Shown one piece after another: positions 26,314 through 35,386 of a DNA stretch of 64,000 bases (its first letter is position 1; every line of letters starts with the position of its first letter). Origin of the DNA: Streptomyces prunicolor NBRC 13075. GTDB taxonomy: Bacteria; Actinomycetota; Actinomycetes; Streptomycetales; Streptomycetaceae. The notes beneath the pieces are model-generated. The model was not told where the DNA came from. It did not search any database and worked only from the letters and a program-made list of their open reading frames with translations. The stretch spans positions 1 through 64,000 of the forward strand of contig NZ_BARF01000094.1 in the NCBI RefSeq assembly GCF_000367365.1, in the 5' to 3' direction. A program made the translations under genes and the position numbers.

Positions 26314-27639
26314 TCAACCGACCGTGCAGGCCGTCCCGTTGAGCGTGTAGGCCGTCGGCGCCGCGCTGTTGCCGGTGTGGTTCGCCTGGTAGCCGATGGT
26401 CACGCTCGCGTTGGGGGCGATCGTGCCGTCGTACGACGCGTTGGTGGCCGTCACCGTGCCGGAGGCCGGTGTGTAGGTGGCGCCCCAGCCGTTGGTGATG
26501 GTCTGGCCGGTGGGCAGGGTGAAGCCGAGCTGCCAGCCGTTGACCGTGCTGGTGCCGGTGTTGGTGAGGGTCACGGAGGCGGTGAGGCCGGTGTTCCAGG
26601 CGCTGGTCGTGACGGTCACCTTGCAGGGGCCGGTCGAGGGAGGGGGCGTGGTGCCGTCGCCGCTCAGGCCGAAGAAGGTGAGGACGCGGGCGCCCGTGCC
26701 GTAGGTGTACAGGTTGTGGGTGGCGCCCTGGAGGCTGATCGCCTCGACGGGGGCCCGGTCACCGGTGGCGCCGTAGCGGGTGCGGGTCCAGCCGGTCGCC
26801 GGGGAGTCGGTGGCGGCCGGGGTCTGGCTGACGCCCAGCACGTTCGTCCACTGTTTGGTCTCCTCGCCGAAGTTGGGGTAGCGCAGGATGTCGTCCGCGG
26901 TGCCGTGCCACAGCTGCATGCGGGGGCGGGGGCCGGTGTAGCCGGGGTCGGCGCCCCGGACCAAGTCGCCCCATTGCTGCGGGGTTTGGACGACCGTGCC
27001 GTTCGCGCAGGCCGTGTTCCACTCGGAGCCGTCGGTGGTGGCGAAGCAGCCGAACGGTACGCCGGCGAAGGCGGCGCCCGCCGCGAACACGTCGGGGTAG
27101 TCGCCGAGCAGGACGTTCGTCATCATCGCGCCGGAGGAGATGCCCAGGGCGAAGACGCGGGAGGTGTCGGCGGTGTAGGTCGCGGTCACCCAGTCGACCA
27201 TGGACTTGATGCCGACCGGGTCGCTGCCGCCGTCGCGGTGCAGGGCCTGGGGCGAGGAGACGTCGAAGCACTTGCTGGCGCGGGTGACCGACGGGTAGAC
27301 GACGATGAAGCCCAACTGGTCGGCCAGCGAGGCGTATTCGGTGCCGGAGTACATCGCCGGGCCCGATCCCCCGCAGTAGTGCACGGCCACGACGATCGCC
27401 GGGTGCGCGGTGACGGCGGCCGGGACGTACACGTACATCTGCAGGTTGCTGGGGTTGGTGCCGAAGCCGGTGACCTCGGTGAGGGTGGCGGTGGGGACGG
27501 CCTCGGTGCGGGCGGCGGCCGGGGGTGCCATGAGGGTCAGGGCCGCGAGTAAGGGCACCAGTGCTCCGAAGAGGGCGACGAGTACCGAACGCGGCGGTTT
27601 TCTCGATGACTTGAGGGTGTCGGCGGCTGTGGGGCGCAC
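26314..27639 (-). CDS. Secreted CE1-type (PHB depolymerase-like) esterase with CBM2
   Basis: A 441-aa secreted protein: signal peptide (residues about 12-42, LVALFGALVPLLAAL), an alpha/beta-hydrolase domain of the PHB-depolymerase/acetylxylan or feruloyl esterase type, a short Pro/Thr linker (TTPPPSTG), and a CBM2 cellulose-binding domain. The nucleophile is in GISSGAMMTN, the oxyanion region in HYCGGSGPAMY, and the His in GATHNLYTYG. CBM2 signatures are CKVTVTTSAWNTGLTA and the closing TACTVG. The GTG at 27639 has AGGGA upstream; the frame extends to 27849. A CebR-like box lies upstream. Confidence 0.87.
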   Translation of the reverse strand: MRPTAADTLKSSRKPPRSVLVALFGALVPLLAALTLMAPPAAARTEAVPTATLTEVTGFGTNPSNLQMYVYVPAAVTAHPAIVVAVHYCGGSGPAMYSGTEYASLADQLGFIVVYPSVTRASKCFDVSSPQALHRDGGSDPVGIKSMVDWVTATYTADTSRVFALGISSGAMMTNVLLGDYPDVFAAGAAFAGVPFGCFATTDGSEWNTACANGTVVQTPQQWGDLVRGADPGYTGPRPRMQLWHGTADDILRYPNFGEETKQWTNVLGVSQTPAATDSPATGWTRTRYGATGDRAPVEAISLQGATHNLYTYGTGARVLTFFGLSGDGTTPPPSTGPCKVTVTTSAWNTGLTASVTLTNTGTSTVNGWQLGFTLPTGQTITNGWGATYTPASGTVTATNASYDGTIAPNASVTIGYQANHTGNSAAPTAYTLNGTACTVG

Positions 27640-27720
27640 GTCATCGTCCCTTCCTGATCGCGGCTCGTGCGGCATCTTTCGGGGAGAACAATCGGCATCG
27701 TGACATGGACATGGGTGCCA

Positions 27721-27734
27721 TGGAAGCGCTCCCA
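27721..27734 (-). promoter_or_regulatory. CebR-like operator
   Basis: TGGAAGCGCTCCCA differs at one position from the palindrome TGGGAGCGCTCCCA known as the CebR (cellobiose repressor) site in Streptomyces. It lies 82 bases upstream of the CBM2 esterase start and about 140 bases upstream of the divergent pectate lyase. Control by a LacI-family sugar repressor responding to cellobiose is a reasonable inference. Confidence 0.65.
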
Positions 27735-27760
27735 CGCTTCGAATAGTTTCTGCACAAGCG

Positions 27761-27789
27761 TTGACTAGAAAGCGCTTGCACTCTACGTT
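27761..27789 (+). promoter_or_regulatory. Pectate lyase promoter with operator-like palindrome in the spacer
   Basis: TTGACT (27761-27766) and TACGTT (27784-27789) are 17 bp apart. The spacer contains GAAAGCGCTTGC, whose AAGCGCTT core is a typical LacI-family operator centre. TGCACAAGCG just upstream repeats the outer half in opposite orientation. Repression by a second LacI-type protein is likely. Confidence 0.6.
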
Positions 27790-27876
27790 CCGTTCAGAAG
27801 TGTGACCGCGCGATCCTTCATGGTGCACATCGTTCACGTACACGATCACTCCATCCCCTCGAAGGGACGCACCCGC

Positions 27877-28827
27877 ATGCGTACTCGAAGATCAGCTCTG
27901 GCGGCGACCGCTCTCGCCGTAGCGGCTGCGCTCGCGCTCCCCCAGTCCGCGTCGGCGGCCGACTCCTCGCCGGTCGGTTTCGGTGCCGGGACGACCGGTG
28001 GCGGTAGCGCCGCGGCGGTCACGGTGTCGACGCTGGACGCCTTCAAGTCGGCTGTCACCGGCAGCAGTTCGAAGGTGGTCAAGGTCAACGGCCTGATCTC
28101 GCTGAGCGGTCAGGTCGACATCGGGTCCAACACGACGGTCCTGGGCGTCGGTTCGGCGTCCGGGTTCACCGGTGGCGGGCTGCGCCTGAAGAAGGTGACG
28201 AACGTCGTCGTCCGCAACCTCAACATCAGCAAGCCGGTCGCGCCGGCCGACGGCATCACGGTGCAGGCGTCGACGAAGGTGTGGATCGACCACAACGCCT
28301 TCTCGTCCGACCTCGACCACGGCAAGGACTACTACGACGGCCTGCTCGACATCAGCCACGCCTCCGACTACGTCACCGTCTCCTGGAACACCTTCAAGAA
28401 CCACTACAAGGGCTCGCTCGTCGGCCACAGCGACAACAACGCGAGCGAGGACACCGGGCATCTGCGGGTGACGTACCACCACAACTGGTTCGACCAGGTC
28501 AACTCCCGCATCCCCAGCCTGCGTTTCGGCACCGGGCACTTCTACGACAACTACGTCGTCGGCGCCGAGACCGCCGTGCACTCGCGCATGGGCGCCCAGA
28601 TGTTCGTCCAGAACAACGTCTTCCGGGACACGGAGGTCGCCGTCACGACGAACCGGGACAGCGACGTGGACGGTTACGCCAACCTCAGCGGCAACGACCT
28701 CGGTGGAGCCGCCACCGAGATCTCGCGGGTCGGCACGTTCACCAGCCCGCCGTACAGCTACACCGCCGAGCCCGCCTCGACCGTCGTCGCCTCGGTGACG
28801 TCCGGCGCGGGCACCGGAAAGCTCTGA
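27877..28827 (+). CDS. Secreted pectate lyase, PL1 family
   Basis: A 316-aa secreted right-handed beta-helix enzyme that cleaves polygalacturonate by beta-elimination. Signal peptide at residues 1 to about 27 (RRSALAATALAVAAALALPQSASA). PL1 hallmarks are VWIDHNAFSSD, LLDISHASDYVTVSWNTF and HHNWFDQVNSRIPSLRFG, which holds the catalytic Arg. The ATG at 27877 with GAAGGGA upstream is preferred over an earlier in-frame start. A PL3 lyase gene follows 32 bp later, so both are probably one operon. Confidence 0.93.
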   Translation: MRTRRSALAATALAVAAALALPQSASAADSSPVGFGAGTTGGGSAAAVTVSTLDAFKSAVTGSSSKVVKVNGLISLSGQVDIGSNTTVLGVGSASGFTGGGLRLKKVTNVVVRNLNISKPVAPADGITVQASTKVWIDHNAFSSDLDHGKDYYDGLLDISHASDYVTVSWNTFKNHYKGSLVGHSDNNASEDTGHLRVTYHHNWFDQVNSRIPSLRFGTGHFYDNYVVGAETAVHSRMGAQMFVQNNVFRDTEVAVTTNRDSDVDGYANLSGNDLGGAATEISRVGTFTSPPYSYTAEPASTVVASVTSGAGTGKL

Positions 28828-28859
28828 CCACTCCCCCACCTCGGAGAAGGAATCGGGAC

Positions 28860-29654
28860 ATGACTTCTTCCGTACGACCACGCGTACTGACCGGCGGACT
28901 GGCCGCCTTCGGCCTCTCCGTTGGCATGATCATGGCATCCGGCACGCTCTCGCCGGCCAGTGCCGCGACCTGGCCCACCGCTAGCGGCAGTCAGGCGGTG
29001 ACCTCGACGATCTCGGTCTCCGGCACCAAGGACTACGGGATGCTGCGCCTGTACGGCAGCGGTGACCTGGGCACGGGCAGCCAGGACGAGGACCAGGGCC
29101 CCATCCTGGAGCTCGCCGCCGGTGCCGTCGTCAAGAACGTCATCATCGGCTCGCCCGCCGCCGACGGCATCCACTGCCTGGGCAGTTGCACGCTGCAGAA
29201 CGTCTGGTGGGAGGACGTCGGCGAGGACGCGGCGACCTTCCTCGGCTCCTCGTCGTCCAACGTGTACACCGTCTCCGGCGGTGGCGCGAAGGAGGCCAGC
29301 GACAAGGTGTTCCAGTTCAACGGCGCCGGGACGCTCAACGTCTCCAACTTCGCGGCGCAGACCTTCGGTACGTTCGTCCGCTCGTGCGGCAACTGCAAGA
29401 CGCAGTACAAGCGCACGATCAACCTCAACACCATCGAGGCGACCTACAAGGGCAGCCGGATCGTCGGTATCAACACCAACTACGGCGACAGCGCGACCCT
29501 GAAGGCGATCACGATCGTCGGGGACACCAGCAAGAAGATGATCCCCTGCCAGAAGTACATCGGGAACAACACGGGCGCGGAACCGACGACCAACGGCACG
29601 GGCGCGGACGGGACTTACTGCAAGTACGCGTCCTCGGACATCACGTACAAGTGA
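28860..29654 (+). CDS. Secreted pectate lyase, PL3 family
   Basis: A 264-aa secreted beta-helix lyase. The signal peptide ends near ASAATWP (residue about 36). PL3 landmarks are ADGIHCLGSCTLQNVWWEDV, GEDAATFLG, DKVFQFNGAGTLNVSNF and CGNCKTQYKR. It complements the PL1 enzyme on low-esterified pectin. GGAGAAGGAATCGGG lies before the ATG at 28860. A strong hairpin follows the stop. Confidence 0.93.
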   Translation: MTSSVRPRVLTGGLAAFGLSVGMIMASGTLSPASAATWPTASGSQAVTSTISVSGTKDYGMLRLYGSGDLGTGSQDEDQGPILELAAGAVVKNVIIGSPAADGIHCLGSCTLQNVWWEDVGEDAATFLGSSSSNVYTVSGGGAKEASDKVFQFNGAGTLNVSNFAAQTFGTFVRSCGNCKTQYKRTINLNTIEATYKGSRIVGINTNYGDSATLKAITIVGDTSKKMIPCQKYIGNNTGAEPTTNGTGADGTYCKYASSDITYK

Positions 29655-29670
29655 GCCCGACCCGGTGACG

Positions 29671-29713
29671 GCGGCCGTACGAAGCGTCCCCGCACGACGC
29701 TTCGCACGGCCGC
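29671..29713 (+). terminator. GC-rich hairpin terminator after the pectate lyase pair
   Basis: Two 18-base arms, GCGGCCGTACGAAGCGTC and GACGCTTCGCACGGCCGC, pair with one mismatch around a 7-base loop. There is no T tract, which is common for Streptomyces terminators. Confidence 0.75.
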
Positions 29714-29865
29714 TCCGGCGAAGACCGGTCCCACGGCCGGGCGACGCCCACGCCCATCCCGGACCGGACCATGTCAGTGGCTGGCGGTTGAGCGGCAACT
29801 GAACCGCAGGTCAAGCACCCACCCGCGACCGCGCCATCGCCGCGCAATCGATCACGGGACACCGC

Positions 29866-30615
29866 TCAGGCCGGATTCCCCAGCACGGCCGCGATCAACT
29901 CCCGCCGATGACGGGTGTATTCGGTGCGCAGGGCGGGGCCCGGCCAGTCGGTGGGCAGGAGTTCGGGGGGCAGGACCGGGTCGGCGAGCAAGTGGCGTAC
30001 GGCGGCGGCCAGTACGGTGAAGCGGTCGGCCGGGCGGTCCGCGGTGGCGGTGATCTGGGCGAGCAGGGCCTCGGCCGTCTTCGCCCAGGCGTCAAGTGGC
30101 CATAGATTCATGGCCAGTTCGCGGGCGGGCTCCTCGGGGCGGGTGGTGAAGTGCCGGGCCACCGCGCCGAGTTCGTCCGGTCGGGGCCGTAGCAGATTGG
30201 CCGGGCGGAGCCAGACTCCCTCGCGGAGTTCCGCGAGCCGGAGGGCGGTCAACTTGCCGCGCAGGTCGGCTCGTTCGGCGGGGCCGCGGCCGGTCGCGGT
30301 GACGACGGTCATCTCCCAGTCCCCGTCCCAGGGGCGGGTCTCGGGGTGTACGGCGGCGTCCTGGCGGCGCTGGCGTTCCAGCAGGCGGTCACTGAGCCGG
30401 TAGACCGCGTCCGTGGTGCGCAGATCGCCGGCGGCCACCATCCGGCTGAGCGCGGCCCGCAGGGTGGAGCCGGCGACGCCCAGGGGTTCGACGGCACGGA
30501 GCAGATCCCGCACCGGCAGCTCGGGCGGATGCGTGCCCAGCAGCAGGCTGAGGACGACCGACCGCGCGGACAGCGGGCGCAGGTCCACCTCGCCGGGCCC
30601 TTCTGACACGTTCAT
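29866..30615 (-). CDS. PaaX family transcriptional regulator
   Basis: A 249-aa PaaX-like repressor, the GntR-type winged-helix family that controls phenylacetate and other acyl-CoA pathways by sensing an aryl- or acyl-CoA. It opens with SARSVVLSLLLGTHPPELPV, has the HTH LRAALSRMVAAGDL and the PaaX core DGDWEMTVVTATGR. The ATG at 30615 has GAGG eight bases upstream; the ATG at 30621 is too close to it. It is divergent from an AidB-like gene, with a long palindrome between them. Confidence 0.85.
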   Translation of the reverse strand: MNVSEGPGEVDLRPLSARSVVLSLLLGTHPPELPVRDLLRAVEPLGVAGSTLRAALSRMVAAGDLRTTDAVYRLSDRLLERQRRQDAAVHPETRPWDGDWEMTVVTATGRGPAERADLRGKLTALRLAELREGVWLRPANLLRPRPDELGAVARHFTTRPEEPARELAMNLWPLDAWAKTAEALLAQITATADRPADRFTVLAAAVRHLLADPVLPPELLPTDWPGPALRTEYTRHRRELIAAVLGNPA

Positions 30616-30648
30616 CCGCATGGCCTCGCACTCTACGTGGCGGTTCTC

Positions 30649-30688
30649 GTGTTACATCATTGATGCAGTCGCATAAATAGTGCAACAC
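30649..30688. promoter_or_regulatory. 40-bp inverted repeat, candidate PaaX-type operator
   Basis: GTGTTACATCATTGATGC and GCATAAATAGTGCAACAC form 18-base arms around AGTC with 14 of 18 positions complementary. The repeat lies between the divergent regulator and dehydrogenase genes and ends seven bases before the dehydrogenase start. The AT-rich right arm probably contains the -10 (TAAATA). One site could control both genes. Confidence 0.7.
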
Positions 30689-30695
30689 TGACCGT

Positions 30696-32363
30696 ATGGC
30701 CCAGACACTCGCGCACATACCGCCGCTGCCGCGGAACGCCACGCACGACGTCACCAACCAGCCCCCGCCCCTGACCCCGTACGACACCTCCGAGGACGCG
30801 GCCCTGCTGGAGGGGCTGCGCCGGGAGGGTGCCGGCTGGGCCGAGGAGGACGTGCGGCGGCTCGGTCGGGCGGCGGGCAGCGCGGAGGCGCAGGAGTGGG
30901 GTGAGCAGGCCAACCGGCACGAGCCGGAGCTGCGTACGCACGACCGCTACGGCAACCGGATCGACGAGGTCGAGTTCCACCCGTCCTGGCACCGGCTGAT
31001 GGGCGTCGCCGTGGCCGAGGGGCTGGCCGGAGCGCCCTGGGCGGACGAGCGTCCCGGCGCCCATGTGGCCCGTACCGCACGGGGGTTGGTGTGGGGACAC
31101 ACCGATGCCGGGCACGGCTGCCCGACGTCGATGACGTACGCCGCCGTCCCGGCCCTGCGCGCCCAGCCCGAACTGGCCGCCGTCTACGAGCCGTTGCTGA
31201 CGAGTCGGGTGTACGACCCGGTCCTGCGTGTGCCCACCGAGAAGCGCGGGCTGTTGGCCGGGATGGGAATGACGGAGAAGCAGGGCGGCTCCGACGTCCG
31301 CACCAACACCACAACAGCCGCCCCCACCGCCGAACCCGGTGTGTACACACTGCGCGGCCACAAGTGGTTCACGTCGGCGCCGATGTGCGACGTGTTCCTC
31401 GTGCTGGCACAGGCGCCTGACGGACTGTCATGCTTCCTGGTGCCGCGGGTGTTGCCCGACGGCAGCCGGAACACGTTCCGTATCCAGCGGCTGAAGGACA
31501 AGCTGGGCAACCGTTCCAACGCGTCCTCGGAACCCGAGTTCGACGGGACCGTCGCCTGGCTGGTCGGGCCCGAGGGGCGCGGCGTCAAGACCATCATCGA
31601 GATGGTCAACTGCACCCGCCTGGACTGCGTGATGATGTCGGCAACTCTCATGCGCAAGACGCTCGTCGAGGCGGGTCACCATGTGCGGCACCGGTCCGCG
31701 TTCGGCGCGCGGCTGCTCGAACAGCCGCTGATGCGCAACGTGTTGGCCGATCTGGCGCTGGAGTCGGAGGCCGCCACGACGCTCACGCTACGGCTCGCGG
31801 GTGCGGCCGACCGCGCGGTGCGCGGGGACGGCGCCGAGTCGGCGTTCCGCCGGATCGCCACCGCCGTCGGCAAGTACTGGGTCACCAAGCGCGGCCCGGC
31901 CTTCACGGCGGAGGCCCTGGAGTGCCTCGGCGGCAACGGCTACGTCGAGGACTCGGGCATGCCCCGCCACTACCGCGAGGCGCCCCTCCTCTCCATCTGG
32001 GAGGGCTCGGGGAACGTCAACGCCCTTGACGTACTACGGGCGTTGAGCCGGGACCCCGGCCCGGCGGAGGCGCTGTTCGCCGAACTCGCACTGGCGCAGG
32101 GCGCGGACGCCCGCCTGGACACGGCCGTGAGCCGGTTGAAGACCGGGTTGAGCACGGCTACCGAGACCGGCGCCCGCCGCCTGGTGGAGCAGATGGCCCT
32201 CGCCCTCCAGGCCTCCCTCCTGGTTCGGCACGCCCCCGCCGCGGTCGCCGACGCCTTCTGCGCGAGCCGGCTGGGCGGCGACTGGGGGCACGCCTTCGGC
32301 ACCCTCCCCGACTCGGCCGACCTCGACACGATCCTGGCCCGCGCGCTGCCCGAAGAAGACTGA
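30696..32363 (+). CDS. AidB-like acyl-CoA dehydrogenase family protein
   Basis: A 555-aa flavoprotein resembling E. coli AidB and its actinobacterial relatives, longer than ordinary acyl-CoA dehydrogenases (about 380 aa). Typical segments are MGMTEKQGGSDVRTNTT, YTLRGHKWFTSAPMCD, LKDKLGNRSNASSEPEFD and ALECLGGNGYVEDSGMPRHY, the last with YREAPLLSIWEGSGNV. AidB binds DNA and is linked to protection from alkylation damage; some homologues act on fatty acyl-CoA. No Shine-Dalgarno is visible, so a very short leader is likely. Divergent from the PaaX-type regulator. Confidence 0.85.
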   Translation: MAQTLAHIPPLPRNATHDVTNQPPPLTPYDTSEDAALLEGLRREGAGWAEEDVRRLGRAAGSAEAQEWGEQANRHEPELRTHDRYGNRIDEVEFHPSWHRLMGVAVAEGLAGAPWADERPGAHVARTARGLVWGHTDAGHGCPTSMTYAAVPALRAQPELAAVYEPLLTSRVYDPVLRVPTEKRGLLAGMGMTEKQGGSDVRTNTTTAAPTAEPGVYTLRGHKWFTSAPMCDVFLVLAQAPDGLSCFLVPRVLPDGSRNTFRIQRLKDKLGNRSNASSEPEFDGTVAWLVGPEGRGVKTIIEMVNCTRLDCVMMSATLMRKTLVEAGHHVRHRSAFGARLLEQPLMRNVLADLALESEAATTLTLRLAGAADRAVRGDGAESAFRRIATAVGKYWVTKRGPAFTAEALECLGGNGYVEDSGMPRHYREAPLLSIWEGSGNVNALDVLRALSRDPGPAEALFAELALAQGADARLDTAVSRLKTGLSTATETGARRLVEQMALALQASLLVRHAPAAVADAFCASRLGGDWGHAFGTLPDSADLDTILARALPEED

Positions 32364-32391
32364 CCCTCGGTCACCACCCGATTCCGCTTCG

Positions 32392-32414
32392 TTGTCAGTG
32401 GAGTGGTGCAGACT
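32392..32414 (+). promoter_or_regulatory. RecA-NDp (PafBC-type) DNA-damage promoter
   Basis: TTGTCAGTG-N8-CAGACT matches the RecA-independent damage promoter of mycobacteria (tTGTCRgtg-N8-TAnnnT) in all nine upstream bases, in spacing, and at the A and final T of the -10. It lies 36 bases before the HEAT-repeat gene start. Confidence 0.7.
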
Positions 32415-32449
32415 CGCGATCAGTTGGCACTGCGCCTGGGGAGGACAAC

Positions 32450-34501
32450 GTGTTCACGGGGATCGACGAGGTCGACTGGGCCTCACTGCGCCATGCGTAC
32501 GGCAGTGCCGAGGACGTGCCCGGACTGCTCTGGGGACTGGCCTCCACGGACCCCGTCGAGCGGGCGGGCGCGCTCGACGGGATGTACGGCGCGGTGCACC
32601 ACCAGGGGATCGTGTACGACTCGACGCTCGCCTGCGTTCCGTTTCTGTTCGCGCTCGCCGCCTGCGAAGAGGTCGCGGACCGGGGCGGATTGGTGGAACT
32701 TCTGGTCGGCATCGGACGCGGACACGCACCGGAGGAGACCGCGGAAGCGGGTGACGGGTCCGGGGCGGCGGACGCAGCCGTCCGCGCAGGCGCCGAGGTC
32801 TTCGCCGTGCTCCTCGGGGACCGGGACACCGACGTACGCCGGGCGGCGGCCGAAGCGCTCGTCCGATTCCTCGCCCAACCCGCGCGCGTGCTGGGCCTGT
32901 TGCGGCAGCGGATCACGGTGGAGCGCGACGATCGGGTCCTGCTCGCCCTCACCGAGAGCGTGGGACTGTTCGTAAGGCAGCATCCGGCCCACGCCCCCGA
33001 GGCGCTGGACATCCTGCTGATGCTCGGCACTCCGCCGTACGACCCCGGTCTACGGCTCGCCGCGCTCGGCCAACTCGCGGGCTGCGCACCCGATCTGCTC
33101 CCCGCCGACCTGGTACCGACCGTCGTCGAGCTGCTCGGGGAGCGGTCCGAGCAGCGCCGTTCGGGCCGCTTGACCCGGGACGATCCCGACGGTCCGGACC
33201 CGGACACGCTCGCGGGACGGTTACGGCGACTGCGGCCCTCGGACGAGGAGGGCGCGCTGCTGCTGCGCACGCTGCACACCGCGCTCGGCGGGCGCGTGAG
33301 CGACCGGATCGCCCTGCTGGAAGGGCAGTTGACCAGCCCGGACGCGGCCGACCGGTGCAACGGGGTGTGGATGTCGGCAGGGTTGTTCCGCGAGTGGCGG
33401 GCCGACTACGCGGCGCCGGTCGAACTGATCGGGAAGCAACTGTACGCGGGGGCACGGCCGTTGCTCGGTACGGCGGTGTCGGACCGGTTGCGCGACGCGG
33501 CGGTGTCGGTCCTGGGCGATCTCTTCCACCTGGCCGCGCCTGCCGCCGACCACCTCAACACGCTGGTGATCGCACGCCCCGACCTGTGGGTGCAGCGTTG
33601 GGAACGCCGGGCGCCGACCCTGGGCGGTCCGCTCAAGGCCCTTGCCCGCAGCGGCGATCCACGGGCGACACCGGTGCTGGCCCAAGTGCTCGCACAGCCG
33701 GTCGTCCCCGTCGATCTGGGGCGCGTGATCGTCCATCTCGGCCACTCCGCCGCACCACTTGCCCCGGCGCTACGCCACCTGCTAGGCCGGGTGCCCCTCG
33801 ACTCCCCCGAGACGTACGACCGTGCCGTACCGCTGCTGTCGGCGCTGACCGCGCTCGCCGATCGGGAGGCGGTGCCCGAGGTGTTGCGGTTGTTGCGCGG
33901 GATGGCGGACGGGGTGCGGTCGAGGCCCCGGGTGGTGGAGTCGGCGGTGCGGGCGCTCGATGTGTTCGGGGGTGGTGCGGAGGGGGTCGTGCCGGTGCTG
34001 CGGGGGCTGTTGGAGTCCGAGTGCGCGGGGGTGGCGGCGGGTGCGTTGTGGTCGGTGGAGGGGGATGCGTCGGCCGTACTGCCGGTGTTGATACGGGAGT
34101 TGGCGGGGCGGGACGCGGTGCGGCGTCGGGCTGCCGCGGAGGTATTGGCTCGGCTCGGCGCGTCCGCGCGGGTTGCGGTGCCCGGGTTGTCGCGACTGGT
34201 CGAGACGGAGTGCGTGTGGGAGCGGACGGCGGGCGCGTGTGCGCTGTGGCGGGTCACCGGGGAGGCGGAGGGGGTGCTTCCGGTGCTGCGTTCGGCGTGG
34301 GTGGAGCATCCGGGTGTGCGGGGCGTCATTGCCGCGTGTCTGGTCGACATGGGTGCGGCCGGGGAGCCGCTGTATGACCTGGTGGATGCGGAACTCGCCG
34401 CGCCACGACGGCATTTGGTGCGGTCGGGCGGGCACGGGAGCCAGGACGTTCTGGAGGACGAGCGGTTGCTGGAGGTGTGCCGGGAGGTGCGGGTGGGGTG
34501 A
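32450..34501 (+). CDS. HEAT-repeat protein
   Basis: A 683-aa protein built of alpha-helical HEAT/PBS-lyase-type repeats, for example DRDTDVRRAAAEALVRFLAQ, DAVRRRAAAEVLARLGASAR and RLVETECVWERTAGACALWR. It has no catalytic motif; HEAT scaffolds often bind proteins or nucleic acids. The GTG at 32450 has GGGGAGGACAAC upstream. The gene has its own RecA-NDp-type promoter, which suggests induction by DNA damage. It ends at a bidirectional hairpin. Confidence 0.85.
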   Translation: MFTGIDEVDWASLRHAYGSAEDVPGLLWGLASTDPVERAGALDGMYGAVHHQGIVYDSTLACVPFLFALAACEEVADRGGLVELLVGIGRGHAPEETAEAGDGSGAADAAVRAGAEVFAVLLGDRDTDVRRAAAEALVRFLAQPARVLGLLRQRITVERDDRVLLALTESVGLFVRQHPAHAPEALDILLMLGTPPYDPGLRLAALGQLAGCAPDLLPADLVPTVVELLGERSEQRRSGRLTRDDPDGPDPDTLAGRLRRLRPSDEEGALLLRTLHTALGGRVSDRIALLEGQLTSPDAADRCNGVWMSAGLFREWRADYAAPVELIGKQLYAGARPLLGTAVSDRLRDAAVSVLGDLFHLAAPAADHLNTLVIARPDLWVQRWERRAPTLGGPLKALARSGDPRATPVLAQVLAQPVVPVDLGRVIVHLGHSAAPLAPALRHLLGRVPLDSPETYDRAVPLLSALTALADREAVPEVLRLLRGMADGVRSRPRVVESAVRALDVFGGGAEGVVPVLRGLLESECAGVAAGALWSVEGDASAVLPVLIRELAGRDAVRRRAAAEVLARLGASARVAVPGLSRLVETECVWERTAGACALWRVTGEAEGVLPVLRSAWVEHPGVRGVIAACLVDMGAAGEPLYDLVDAELAAPRRHLVRSGGHGSQDVLEDERLLEVCREVRVG

Positions 34502-34530
34502 GTCGGGGCGCGTCCGGTACGACGGGCATG

Positions 34531-34576
34531 ACGAGGGCCCCTGTGCGCATGCGATCCGCGTACCAGGGGCGCTCGT
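34531..34576. terminator. Bidirectional hairpin terminator
   Basis: ACGAGGGCCCCTG (34531-34543) and CAGGGGCGCTCGT (34564-34576) pair at 12 of 13 positions between two convergent genes. Confidence 0.65.
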
Positions 34577-34593
34577 GACGCCGTGCCGGGCGC

Positions 34594-35178
34594 TCAGCCC
34601 GTCTTGCGCCCCCACAGGGGGCCGAAGCGTGCCCACTCCTCGTCCCACTGGTCCATGCGCCGGCGTTCCAGCCGGATGCGCAGGGCTCGGGCGCTGACGA
34701 AGGGGACGGCCGCCGCGCCCACGCCCAGGAGGGTGCCGATCAGTACGGCCCGCAGCTGGGCCTGTGAGGCGGTGGCGGGCTTGGTGACCAGGTGGCCCCG
34801 CGGGTCGGTCCATACGGTCACCGGAGTGCCTATCGCGCTGCCGGAGGGGACGCGTACCTGGCCGGTGTGCGAGGAACCGTCAACGGCCGTCCAGCGGACC
34901 TTCGCCCAGACCGGTTCGCCGCTCGTCCTGCTGGAGTTCGCCGGGGCGGAGCCCGGCGCGTCCTGGACCACGAGGGCCACCACGGGTTTCCAGTCGACGC
35001 GTTCCTGGGCCAGCTCGTTCTCGACGGACTGGGTCGCCGTCAGACCGGCGAGCACCCCGGCGAGGACGGTGATCAGCCAGGCGCCGAGCACGATCCACGA
35101 TTCCACCGCATCGGCACGGCGCTTCAGCGGATTCCGCCGCCACCGCCACAGCCACACCTTCGGACCTCGGAACGCCAT
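34594..35178 (-). CDS. Rv1733c-like two-helix membrane protein
   Basis: A 194-aa protein with a basic N-terminus (RWRRNPLKRRADAVE), a membrane helix at about residues 28-50 (WIVLGAWLITVLAGVLAGLTA), an extracytoplasmic domain, and a second helix at about 145-167. This matches the actinobacterial Rv1733c family, of unknown function. The ATG at 35178 is chosen because AGGAGG lies nine bases upstream; the earlier ATGs at 35196 and 35187 overlap or abut that site. Confidence 0.8.
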   Translation of the reverse strand: MAFRGPKVWLWRWRRNPLKRRADAVESWIVLGAWLITVLAGVLAGLTATQSVENELAQERVDWKPVVALVVQDAPGSAPANSSRTSGEPVWAKVRWTAVDGSSHTGQVRVPSGSAIGTPVTVWTDPRGHLVTKPATASQAQLRAVLIGTLLGVGAAAVPFVSARALRIRLERRRMDQWDEEWARFGPLWGRKTG

Positions 35179-35386
35179 CGAAGGCATCCTCCTCATGAAC
35201 GCACTGACATGCCGAACCGCCCTCCCATACGGGAGACGTCTCCTCGATGCTCACGACGAATACCCCGACTCGACGTTCCCATGGCTGCCGGGCCTTTCGC
35301 AGGCGCTTCGCGGGAGGCCCCCGCAGAACTGCCCCTGACGTCAGTAGCACCTCCCTGACCTGCGGTGATGCCGGTTCCGGGGGTGA

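Noticed and set aside
29774..29796. ATGTCAGTG in the region after the pectate lyases
   Set aside because: No -10 at the required spacing and no gene starts downstream on that strand.
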